DNA of 6,282 nucleotides from JBLHRE01 sp047625765. Its GTDB lineage: Bacteria > Bacteroidota > Bacteroidia > Flavobacteriales > JBLHRE01. Below, one piece after another: positions 1 through 6,282 of the stretch. Within the stretch, counting starts at the first letter, position 1; each line of letters begins with the position of its first letter. Where the stretch lies: contig JBLHRE010000107.1 of assembly GCA_047625765.1 (NCBI GenBank), positions 1 to 6,282 on the forward strand, read 5' to 3'. Position numbers and translations under genes: made by a program. The notes under the pieces are model-generated. The model worked only from the letters and a program-made list of their open reading frames with translations, did no database searches and was not told the DNA's origin.

Positions 1-523
1 CGAACATGCCAACCGTTTGGAATATTTCTTTCTTCCAAGCTCCAAAAGTAACAGAGTCGGTATATCCTTCAAAATCTAACTGATGCACTTTAGAACTGCC
101 CACTCCCATTTTAGACGATATGGCATATCCAACTGCTTCTTGAAAAGGATTTGTAAATGCTGTTCGGGTAGGCCCTCCTACCACATCTGCCTTAACGTTT
201 GCAAATGTCTCTAAAATTTTCTCGAAATAATCATCGGCATAAACAGAGTGTGCATCGATTCTGGAAATAATGTCGGCCGAAGCATTTTCTATTCCAATAT
301 TTAAAGCGAAGGGTACCGTTTTGTTTGGGTTGTGATAATATTTAATGCTTTTGTTAGATATTGAACAAGCCTTAATTAATGCTACTGAACCATCAGTAGA
401 ACCTCCATCTATAAAGATAATTTCTTTGTTTACCGGTTTTACCATCGCTAAAAAAGAGAGCAAATTGGGCAAGTATGCTGCCTCGTTAAAAACTGGACAG
501 ATTATAGAAATATCAGGCTTCAT
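1..523 (-). CDS. GT2 family glycosyltransferase, ExoA-like (3' end outside the window)
   Basis: This is the N-terminal 174 residues of a GT-A fold, inverting GT2 glycosyltransferase; the reading frame is open to the left edge and the C-terminus is missing. I translated it by hand as MKPDISIICPVFNEAAYLPN and onward. Features are the nucleotide-binding strand ISIICPVFNEA (5-15), IIFIDGGSTDGS (35-46), the metal-site region SRIDAHSVY with DAH in the DXD position, then VVGGPTRTAF, an AIxSKMGVGSSKV segment and YTDSVTFGAWKKEIFQTVG. This order matches ExoA-type enzymes of succinoglycan-like pathways, which add a sugar to a lipid-linked intermediate and usually carry C-terminal membrane helices, not visible here. 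The ATG at 523-521 is immediately preceded by an in-frame TAA, so it is the only ATG start; AAGGT lies two bases before it. It overlaps the CapK-like gene by 11 bases. Substrates are unknown. Confidence 0.87.
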   Translation of the reverse strand, partial: MKPDISIICPVFNEAAYLPNLLSFLAMVKPVNKEIIFIDGGSTDGSVALIKACSISNKSIKYYHNPNKTVPFALNIGIENASADIISRIDAHSVYADDYFEKILETFANVKADVVGGPTRTAFTNPFQEAVGYAISSKMGVGSSKVHQLDFEGYTDSVTFGAWKKEIFQTVGMF

Positions 524-1781
524 TTACCTTAGATATAAAATGCTTGAATTTACCACTGGGCTTGTGGGCAATTAGATCTGTTAATTGGCATGTAACAGCA
601 GGTATGCCTGCTAAATATTTATCTTTTAAATTCTCAACCAATTTATTTAATGCTATAAGATCTGTAGGTTTAGCACCATCAAACTGAAAGGTGAAGTTAA
701 GCTCTAAATTGGATTCTTGAACTATGTGATACTGACTTAAGCTAGGATAAACTTCTATTACATCTTTCATTAAATAATACAAGGTAAATCCAGGCGAAAT
801 ACCCCCATTTGGAAATACGATTTGCTCGTTTAACCTTCCTTGCAAATTGGTAATGAGCTGTTCTCCTTTTGCATTTCTAGCAACACTGCCCATATCGCCC
901 AATTTGTAACGTATAAATGGCATGGCTGTATTATAAAGATCTGTCACTAGAAAATATCCAACGGTACCATCTTCTACTAACTCGCCATTCCCATTTACTA
1001 CTTCTAATTTAACATGGGCTTCGCAGACCAATAATTCCTGATCTGAATTTTCCATGGCTATCAAACCTAACTCAGAACAGCCATATTCTATGTAAACGGG
1101 TATCCCAAACGCCTCTTCCATTTCTGTTCGCATTTCTGGAAAACACTGCTCGGATGTAACTACCACGCATTTTAATGTTGGACACAAATCCTTTAAAACT
1201 ATTTGCTGCTTGAATAGATACTTTGCAAAATGATGTAGGGCATTGGTATAACCATATACGTAATCGAATTTATTACGAGAAAATCGCAAGGTAAATTGCT
1301 TAAGAGCCTCTTCGTTCGTATCGTAAGCCACAAACCTACTGCGGTTCATAATGCTGTCTTTAATAATCTCTACATAATAGCTCAAACCACTTTTGGGCAT
1401 CCCGTAAAAACGGGCTTGCTTATCGCTTGGGCTTAATCCCAAACGTGCATAAGTCTTGTCTATAAGCTGCCATGTTATGGCATGAGACAATTTGGATTTA
1501 ACGAATTGCAATGGTGTTCCACTAGACCCCGAAGTCTTTCCTCTATACAGACCTTTTGCAGACTCTAATCTCCTGTAATAGTCTCTCAAAAATGACTTTT
1601 CTATAATGAAGTCATTGCTTTTGTCTGAACCAGCTACTATTGGAGTTTCACCTTTAAAAGAATCCAATAGTGTTGCCAACAAAATTTTGGGTTTCACTTT
1701 TTTAGAAAGTAATTTCTGTGCTTTATTTAAAGGATAGCCCTTAAGCCATAATACGGTTTTAAATAGGTTCACAGCTGTCAA
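513..1781 (-). CDS. CapK/PaaK-like adenylate-forming enzyme (phenylacetate-CoA ligase family), TTG start
   Basis: This 422-residue protein belongs to the phenylacetate-CoA ligase-like group of ANL enzymes, often labelled CapK in polysaccharide clusters. Such enzymes activate a carboxylate with ATP, giving an acyl-adenylate and often a CoA thioester. Motifs in order are the phosphate loop TSGSSGTP (83-90), YGYTNAL (176-182), TSEQ (209-212), the acyl/adenine motif YGCSELG (233-239), TDLYNTAMPFIRYKLGD (280-296) with ribose-binding D296, the hinge region LQGRLNE (313-319), and a C-terminal SGKFK (409-413) with the probable catalytic lysine K411. Length fits the family. No ATG is available: an in-frame TAA lies seven codons upstream, leaving TTG at 1781 or GTG at 1772. 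I chose TTG because GGAAG sits seven bases before it; GTG would give a plausible NLFKTVLWLKGYP start. It overlaps both neighbours. The substrate is unknown; decoration of the glycan with an acyl or amino-acid group is a guess from context. Confidence 0.85.
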   Translation of the reverse strand: MTAVNLFKTVLWLKGYPLNKAQKLLSKKVKPKILLATLLDSFKGETPIVAGSDKSNDFIIEKSFLRDYYRRLESAKGLYRGKTSGSSGTPLQFVKSKLSHAITWQLIDKTYARLGLSPSDKQARFYGMPKSGLSYYVEIIKDSIMNRSRFVAYDTNEEALKQFTLRFSRNKFDYVYGYTNALHHFAKYLFKQQIVLKDLCPTLKCVVVTSEQCFPEMRTEMEEAFGIPVYIEYGCSELGLIAMENSDQELLVCEAHVKLEVVNGNGELVEDGTVGYFLVTDLYNTAMPFIRYKLGDMGSVARNAKGEQLITNLQGRLNEQIVFPNGGISPGFTLYYLMKDVIEVYPSLSQYHIVQESNLELNFTFQFDGAKPTDLIALNKLVENLKDKYLAGIPAVTCQLTDLIAHKPSGKFKHFISKVNEA

Positions 1782-2778
1782 AAATTTGCTTCCATAATTG
1801 CTTTACGCCTTTCCAATCATAATGACCTGCCTCGGCTCGTGCGTTTATTGCCATTTGCATTGTATCTAAAGGGTTTTCTATAATAGAACAAATCCCTGCT
1901 GCCATCGCTGCTGTATCATTATCCTCTACCAACAAACCTGTTCTATTGTCATCTATAAGGTATGGCAATCCGCCTACATTGGTGCTTACAACCGGAATCC
2001 CTAATGCCATCGCTTCTATTACACTCACTGGCAAATTATCAAAATGCGTAGGGTTAATAAACACATCAAATTTTGTAGACAAGGCCAACCAATCTGGTTT
2101 CGATAACCTACCGGTAAATTCCACCCTATTTTCTATACCTAATTCCAAGGCTAATGCTTTACACTTTTGCAAGGAATCATCTTTAGCCGGACCTACCATA
2201 CACAGTTTCGCTCTGGGATACTTTATAGCGATTTGGTGCAACACTTTAATTGCCATTTCCGGATTGTAAATGCCGTGCAAGGCTCGCACATACAATAGGT
2301 TTGGTGCAAACACATTTCTTTCTTTGAAAGTGTAATCCTTCAAAGCTATCCCATTAGGGATGAGTTCTGTTGGTATGTTCTGTTTTTGAAAATAGTCTTG
2401 CAAGTATTTAGATGGAGAAATTACGCGATAGGCATCGTACCAAAATTTTCTTCGTTTTTCGCTCGATTTCTCAAACCGTTTTGGGAGGTTTCCTCCATGT
2501 AGAATAGCTGCGTATGGAATATTTAATCGTTTTGCCAATCTGCTAGCTAGGTATGCCATCCAGAAATTTTGAGTGCTGTAGGTATCTATTAGTATAAGGC
2601 TTGCCTGCTTTTTATATTTCAAGATTAGAAACAAAGTATCTAGCAGTCTAAAAACCTTATTCCCTTTGTCTGAGCCCGCCTTCCAGTTATAATCTGAATC
2701 GAATAGATCCGATAAAGTGTCTACACAGGTGGGCGTAAAACCTTTATTTGCTAATTTGTTCCCTAGGTGTAGGATCAT
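1759..2778 (-). CDS. GT4 family glycosyltransferase (GT-B fold), Asp variant of EX7E
   Basis: This 339-residue protein is a GT4 glycosyltransferase on the short side for the family, but complete: it opens with ILHLGNKLANKGFTPT (2-17), a recognisable first strand and loop. The acceptor half contains AAILHGGNLPKRF (90-102) and the linker contains VISPSKYL (119-126) and LIPNGI (139-144). The donor half begins at LLYVRALHGIYNPEMAI (161-177), followed by MVGPAKDD (194-201) and VEFTGRL (219-225). In the EX7E region, HFDNLPVSVIEAMALGIPVV, the first Glu is Asp (D247) and the second is kept (E255). This is a variant I believe is common in this subgroup, so activity is expected. The ATG at 2778 lies inside the 3' end of the polymerase gene. 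An in-frame TGA lies only a few codons upstream, and AAGAAAG directly precedes the ATG. Sugar specificity is not readable. Confidence 0.88.
   Translation of the reverse strand: MILHLGNKLANKGFTPTCVDTLSDLFDSDYNWKAGSDKGNKVFRLLDTLFLILKYKKQASLILIDTYSTQNFWMAYLASRLAKRLNIPYAAILHGGNLPKRFEKSSEKRRKFWYDAYRVISPSKYLQDYFQKQNIPTELIPNGIALKDYTFKERNVFAPNLLYVRALHGIYNPEMAIKVLHQIAIKYPRAKLCMVGPAKDDSLQKCKALALELGIENRVEFTGRLSKPDWLALSTKFDVFINPTHFDNLPVSVIEAMALGIPVVSTNVGGLPYLIDDNRTGLLVEDNDTAAMAAGICSIIENPLDTMQMAINARAEAGHYDWKGVKQLWKQIFDSCEPI
1789..1793 (-). promoter_or_regulatory. Putative ribosome binding site for the CapK-like gene
   Basis: The minus strand reads GGAAG here, with seven bases before the TTG at 1781 and sixteen before the alternative GTG at 1772. 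The spacing supports the TTG start. Bacteroidota rely little on Shine-Dalgarno pairing and the site lies within the coding sequence of the preceding GT4 gene, so this is only suggestive. Confidence 0.35.
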
Positions 2779-4099
2779 CTTTCTTAAAATTCAGAAATGC
2801 CATTCCATAAATAAATGCAGGTATTGCCATCCGCATGGCCGAATGAGACATGGTACCAATTGCAAACACAACAAAGGCAACAAGTAGGAAGTTTGCTTTA
2901 CCCAATTTTTTATTCTTTAAAACTTGAGATATTGGGAATAGCAACAAAATCAATAATGCTATTAATCCAAATGAACCGTGTTCTGCCAATAGCCGTGTTA
3001 ATTCCGTATGTGAAGCCCGTACATGAGATCCATATTTGGCACGCTCGACTTTTGCCATGCCTACACCAACCCCTAAAACCGGATTATGTGTAAACAATTC
3101 CCAATCAGACTCCACCATTTCCAAACGCCCTGAGGTCATATCCTTCTTATCTCCCTCTACGTTAAAACCTGTATATCGCAACAAAAGCTTATCGCCAGTT
3201 AGTTCGTTGGCATAATAAAATACACCAGAAATTAAGCCTGCAATTAATACTAGTTTTGGGATTAGGTTTTTGATTTTCAACTTTATAAAATCCACGTTCG
3301 AAGAAAACAGTATCATAGCCAACATCAAAGATACAACAGGTATTATCATTCCTCCCCTAGAGAAAGAGAGTAAGCCTCTGAAAATTGCATAAATCAAAAT
3401 TCCCCAATCCAAGTATTTGTATTTAAACAGCACTTCTTTTCTTAAATAAGCTAACATCAGTAACATAATAGCCAATCCTATTGCTGTTGATACTTGATTG
3501 GATCCAAACCCACCAGTAGTAGCGAAATTGGCATCTGTATTAAATTCTACATCCTCTAAAGGCACATAACCATACAGATAAATCAGCATTGGAATAAAAC
3601 CTAAGACTGCGTAGTAGAGTGTTTTTCTAAGTTGGATGGCATTAAAATTTCTCCCATAAAAATAGCGCGTAGCCACAGCTAAACAGATGGGGCCTGAGAG
3701 GTAAAACAGAATTTGTTTTCTATTTTCGTTCAAATCTCCAAAATCCGTTAATAAAATAGAGGGCAGTAATACAAATAGATAAAACAAGGGCGCTGAAGTG
3801 TTCTTTTTCCTTTTCAATTCCACCATCATTCCAACGCACAACAACAGAATCACTGAATATTTCCCGAATTCATAGGGCAAACCACTGGTGCCCGTCATTC
3901 TATAAAATGCCTCGTATGCCATAAAATAGGCGGCATACCAATGTGCTTCACCCCCTCTGTTTTTATGTTGTATGGTTTGCGAAACAGCATATAGAAAATA
4001 AAATAGCATCCACAGGTTTGCTACACTGGAAAAACGCAAGGCTAAAAAGCCCAACAGTAGGTGAAATCCCAACTCTTTTACCAGTCTTGAATTCCTCAT
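2744..4099 (-). CDS. O-antigen ligase/polymerase family membrane protein (Wzy/WaaL-like)
   Basis: This 451-residue polytopic inner-membrane protein probably polymerises lipid-linked repeat units (Wzy role), or ligates a finished chain to its acceptor (WaaL role). By eye about 11-13 hydrophobic segments are visible, including about 9-41, 81-97, 128-146, 160-177, 203-219, 250-266, 279-297, 376-392 and 402-437. The longest hydrophilic loop, about 298-375, holds the signature of the O-antigen ligase domain: SGR (323-325), HNPVLGVGVG (338-347) and RASHTELTRLLAEHG (361-375), with H364 as the likely conserved histidine. GGFGSNQVST (196-205) and FSRGG (246-250) also fit the family. Sequence alone cannot separate Wzy from WaaL; its position among glycosyltransferase genes favours a polymerase. 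The ATG overlaps the preceding stop as ATGA, and the 3' end overlaps the next gene by 35 bases. Length is typical. Confidence 0.88.
   Translation of the reverse strand: MRNSRLVKELGFHLLLGFLALRFSSVANLWMLFYFLYAVSQTIQHKNRGGEAHWYAAYFMAYEAFYRMTGTSGLPYEFGKYSVILLLCVGMMVELKRKKNTSAPLFYLFVLLPSILLTDFGDLNENRKQILFYLSGPICLAVATRYFYGRNFNAIQLRKTLYYAVLGFIPMLIYLYGYVPLEDVEFNTDANFATTGGFGSNQVSTAIGLAIMLLMLAYLRKEVLFKYKYLDWGILIYAIFRGLLSFSRGGMIIPVVSLMLAMILFSSNVDFIKLKIKNLIPKLVLIAGLISGVFYYANELTGDKLLLRYTGFNVEGDKKDMTSGRLEMVESDWELFTHNPVLGVGVGMAKVERAKYGSHVRASHTELTRLLAEHGSFGLIALLILLLFPISQVLKNKKLGKANFLLVAFVVFAIGTMSHSAMRMAIPAFIYGMAFLNFKKDDPTPREQISK
4096..4099 (-). other. ATGA start/stop overlap
   Basis: On the minus strand the four bases read ATGA: ATG starts the polymerase gene and TGA ends the second GT4 gene. 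The preceding bases show no purine-rich ribosome binding site, so translation probably depends on coupling to the upstream gene. Confidence 0.8.
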
Positions 4100-5178
4100 G
4101 CTTTGATTGCCGTTTTGTATATCATTATCAGTTTTGACATAACCGCCTTTTGACTATAATTTAACTTAATATGTTTGTTAAATGCCTTGGACTTATCCTT
4201 CGCTCCTTCTGAATCAGTAACTATGCTATTCATTGCGTTAAGGAAATCAATTTCATTATTTGATTCAATCAAATATTCCAATTCTCCATTTTTTAATACC
4301 TCGCCAACTTCGCCAACATTGGTAGCTATACAAGGTAAATTGGCCATACCGTATTCCAATAAACTTAAAGGTAGACCTTCCGAAGAACTGGATAAAATAC
4401 CAATATCAGAAGTCTGTAATATCTCTCCAACATCAGTTCTACTGCCCAAAATGTGTACCTTTTCTTGTAAATTTAATTTCGAAATCAATGATTTTAGATC
4501 CTCGAAATAGGAGTCATTGAAAATTTTTCCGGCTAAAAGTAAGTCCCATTCAGGGTTATTTTTTAGCCATTTCGCAAAAGAACGTATTAAGAAAGGATGA
4601 TTTTTTTGTGGTCTCAAATTGGCTAGACAGACCATTCTTTTCCCTTCTTTTCCTGGGATTGTTCTATGCTCCTTTACTGTGGAAAGTTGAGCAAAATTTG
4701 GGAGATAAAAAGCCTTATCTGCTGGTGTTTTTAAGGTTTCAACTGCCCACATTTTTAAATTTTGATTCACTGCTATTACTGCTGAAAAATAGGATGCTGC
4801 AAATCTTAGTATTGCTGTAGGCCTTTGATCTAACAATTCGCTATTGCCATAATGGTCGTGCCATATCAATTTAACCTTAGGGAAAAGAATCCTCACTGCT
4901 AATCCAATGTGAACGGAAATAGAATGGGCGTGAATAATTTGAATTCCATGTGCTTTGATAAATTTCCTTAACCGAAAAATGGCTGGGATATCGTAAGAAG
5001 ATTTTCTTGCCAAAAAATTATAGGTAACCTTTGGGGAAAGGTCAGCCAACAATGGCCCTTCATTCCTTGTCGCACATAAATAAGATTGTCCTTCCTCAGC
5101 AAAAGTGTTGGCCAGATTTACAGCCATTCTTTCCGCTCCTCCTAAATCTAAAGTATCTATCAATTGTAATACCTTCAA
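4096..5178 (-). CDS. GT4 family glycosyltransferase (GT-B fold), TTG start
   Basis: This 360-residue protein is a GT4 glycosyltransferase, probably acting on a lipid-linked polysaccharide intermediate at the inner membrane. The N-terminus has the classic strand-plus-glycine loop, IDTLDLGGAER (7-17), followed by IIHAHS (81-86) and a likely acceptor-side WHDHYGN (106-112). The donor domain begins near LANLRPQKNHPFLI (185-198), and the EX7E pair is E267 and E275 in SEGLPLSLLEYGMA. The start is a TTG at 5178-5176. An in-frame TAA lies five codons upstream with no ATG between, and the first internal ATG (residue 18) would delete the GGAER motif. The TTG overlaps the TGA of the preceding gene as TTGA, and this gene's own stop overlaps the next start as ATGA, so both junctions look translationally coupled. 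The family assignment is secure; donor and acceptor are unknown. Confidence 0.9.
   Translation of the reverse strand: MKVLQLIDTLDLGGAERMAVNLANTFAEEGQSYLCATRNEGPLLADLSPKVTYNFLARKSSYDIPAIFRLRKFIKAHGIQIIHAHSISVHIGLAVRILFPKVKLIWHDHYGNSELLDQRPTAILRFAASYFSAVIAVNQNLKMWAVETLKTPADKAFYLPNFAQLSTVKEHRTIPGKEGKRMVCLANLRPQKNHPFLIRSFAKWLKNNPEWDLLLAGKIFNDSYFEDLKSLISKLNLQEKVHILGSRTDVGEILQTSDIGILSSSSEGLPLSLLEYGMANLPCIATNVGEVGEVLKNGELEYLIESNNEIDFLNAMNSIVTDSEGAKDKSKAFNKHIKLNYSQKAVMSKLIMIYKTAIKA
5175..5178 (-). other. TTGA start/stop overlap
   Basis: On the minus strand the four bases read TTGA: TTG starts the second GT4 gene and TGA ends the first. This is the non-AUG version of the common ATGA junction and implies re-initiation by the terminating ribosome. 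No Shine-Dalgarno sequence at normal spacing is seen; a GGAG lies too far upstream. Confidence 0.75.
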
Positions 5179-6281
5179 ACTACCAAAGCTTTAATTTCTT
5201 CTCCAAATTTCTCCAATGTATATTGTCTCGACCAAAGGCTTGCATCTATGCGCATCTGCTCCAATTTAACTGGATTAGAAAGTGCATTTAATACCGTTTG
5301 GCCAATTTGATTGAACTGTGGAGATACCAAAAAACCTCTTTCATCATCTCCTAATATAAATGCCAAACAAGAAACATCGGTAGTCACGGGTATACATCCC
5401 CACCACATTGCTTCTGCAACTACTTTTGGCCAGCCCTCAGATTTTGAAGGGGATAGTAAAAAATCTGCCTTTTGATATTGCTCTTGCAAGGATTCCTGAT
5501 CTAAATTACCGTGAAATGTTACTCCTTCAATAGTATTCGCTTTTACATAATCTCGCAAACTCCTCTCTTCTGTTCCTTTACCACAAAAGTGCAGGCCAAT
5601 TGGACGATTGTATTTCTCTAATAGCCATTGATAGGTTTTTAAAACCTCTAATGGCCTTTTGCCTTCTGCCAAAACTCCAACAAACAGCAATCTCAGTTCT
5701 TCTTTTTTTCTTATGTCAATGTGTCTGGCATCTTTATTAGAATATGTAGCAGTAAAGAAAGGAACAATTTGACTCGCCTTTTCCTTCCAATCTCCATAGA
5801 CCAGTACTTTCATGTTTTTACAACATTTCGACCTCAATAATTTTTGTTGCAGCTTGTACGACCAAGGCTGCCTGCTTTTAGGGTCCCAGTTCCCTGCATA
5901 TTTTACTGTTTTTATTTTACTAGGGAATAAAAACTGTACCAAAACACCCAGTAATCCAACATTACCAGGACACCTTAAATGAATGTGATCGGCCTTGCTG
6001 CAAGCAGTTATCATTTTAAACAAAAGATAAGGGAGTAAAAACAAGGTTTTTAATACTGCAAAGGCGTTGTTTATGTGAAAATTAGGAATAGCATTTAATT
6101 GCAAGGGTTTAGATTGATAGGCCTGTTCTATTCCTTTTGGAGAATGATCTATTGGGGCAATAATCTCAAGGGTATCGGCTTTATCTATCCACAAATTAAT
6201 CTCCTTTACATAGGGCCTGTACGAGAATAATTTTTCTTTTACCCAATAATGTGGAACTTGTGTTATGATTAAAAACCTCAT
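5175..6281 (-). CDS. GT4 family glycosyltransferase (GT-B fold)
   Basis: This 368-residue protein is probably a cytoplasmic, membrane-associated retaining glycosyltransferase that moves a sugar from a nucleotide donor to a growing lipid-linked glycan. The N-terminal acceptor half begins with a beta-strand (RFLIITQVPHYW). It carries a hydrophobic stretch at about 73-93 that could touch the membrane, then HLRCPGNVGLLG (101-112) and KYAGNWDP (127-134), wording I associate with a Bacteroidota GT4 subgroup. The C-terminal donor half starts near LLFVGVLAEGKRP (198-210) and holds the GT4 EX7E motif, E282 and E290, in SEGWPKVVAEAM. Length is normal for the family. The ATG lies one base from the window edge, so upstream context cannot be judged, but the protein begins where such proteins normally do. 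Its TGA stop overlaps the TTG start of the next gene by four bases, which suggests co-translation. The exact sugar and linkage cannot be read from sequence. Confidence 0.9.
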   Translation of the reverse strand: MRFLIITQVPHYWVKEKLFSYRPYVKEINLWIDKADTLEIIAPIDHSPKGIEQAYQSKPLQLNAIPNFHINNAFAVLKTLFLLPYLLFKMITACSKADHIHLRCPGNVGLLGVLVQFLFPSKIKTVKYAGNWDPKSRQPWSYKLQQKLLRSKCCKNMKVLVYGDWKEKASQIVPFFTATYSNKDARHIDIRKKEELRLLFVGVLAEGKRPLEVLKTYQWLLEKYNRPIGLHFCGKGTEERSLRDYVKANTIEGVTFHGNLDQESLQEQYQKADFLLSPSKSEGWPKVVAEAMWWGCIPVTTDVSCLAFILGDDERGFLVSPQFNQIGQTVLNALSNPVKLEQMRIDASLWSRQYTLEKFGEEIKALVV

Positions 6282-6282
6282 T

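Noticed and set aside
345..575. Plus-strand open frame of 76 codons
   Set aside because: It lies opposite the GT2 start and the CapK-like gene end. Its protein has no recognisable motif, and the minus-strand genes explain this DNA fully.
1778..1795. Five-codon mini-frame (ATG GAA GCA AAT TTT TGA, minus strand) whose stop overlaps the TTG start of the CapK-like gene
   Set aside because: It could act as a leader peptide, but it is embedded in the preceding GT4 coding sequence and too short to distinguish from chance.
1946..2269. Plus-strand open frame of 107 codons
   Set aside because: It is antisense to the most conserved donor domain of the third GT4 gene, shows no domain or ribosome binding site, and is low-complexity in the way of shadow frames.
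1759..2778. N-terminal truncation of the third GT4, suspected from its short length
   Set aside because: The protein begins with a complete first strand and loop (ILHLGNKLANKGFTPT), and the upstream frame is closed by a nearby TGA, so it appears naturally short.
4175..4510. Plus-strand open frame of 111 codons
   Set aside because: It is antisense to the EX7E-bearing half of the second GT4 gene. The serine-rich translation mirrors the codons on the other strand and has no family signature.
4608..4820. Plus-strand open frame of 70 codons with a hydrophobic, leucine-rich translation
   Set aside because: It resembles a small membrane protein, but it is antisense to the second GT4 coding region, where lysine- and asparagine-rich codons read as leucine and phenylalanine on the reverse.
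1..6282. Promoter, terminator, repeats, CRISPR, tRNA or mobile element
   Set aside because: I looked on both strands by eye and found no hairpin followed by a T-run at a gene end, no array-like repeats, no inverted terminal repeats and no transposase or integrase motifs. All DNA is coding apart from one base at the right edge.

Overview
The window looks like the interior of a cell-surface polysaccharide (exopolysaccharide, capsule or O-antigen type) biosynthesis cluster from a member of the Bacteroidota, most likely a flavobacterium-like organism. The reasons are the AT-rich DNA, the weak or absent Shine-Dalgarno sequences, and the protein wording: a GT4 with an RCPGN...KYAGNWDP core, a GT4 beginning ILHLGNKLANKGFTPT, and a GGFGSNQVST polymerase. 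These wordings I associate with that phylum. This is inference from style; no taxonomic marker is present.

All genes lie on the minus strand and read from the right edge to the left. In order of transcription they are: a GT4 glycosyltransferase (6281 to 5175), a second GT4 (5178 to 4096), a polytopic O-antigen ligase/polymerase (Wzy/WaaL-like) membrane protein (4099 to 2744), a third GT4 (2778 to 1759), a CapK/PaaK-like adenylate-forming enzyme (1781 to 513), and the N-terminal 174 residues of an ExoA-like GT2 glycosyltransferase (523 to the left edge, incomplete). Every gene overlaps the next by 4 to 35 bases, so there is no intergenic DNA at all. The window holds no visible promoter, terminator, RNA gene, repeat, CRISPR array or mobile element. 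The operon promoter must lie upstream of 6281, outside the window.

Taken together, the three GT4 enzymes and the GT2 enzyme would add sugars one by one to a lipid-linked acceptor on the cytoplasmic face of the inner membrane. The polytopic protein would polymerise the flipped repeat unit or ligate the chain in the periplasm. The CapK-like enzyme would activate a carboxylic acid, of unknown identity, perhaps for decorating the glycan. No initiating phosphoglycosyltransferase, Wzx flippase, export gene or nucleotide-sugar synthesis gene is present here; these are presumably further along the cluster.

The less routine points are the probable TTG starts of two genes, the acid-activating enzyme without a visible partner, an Asp in place of the first Glu of the EX7E motif in one GT4, and the partial GT2 gene at the left edge. 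I found no clear sign of an undescribed system. This is a fairly ordinary glycan operon with one biochemically open enzyme.
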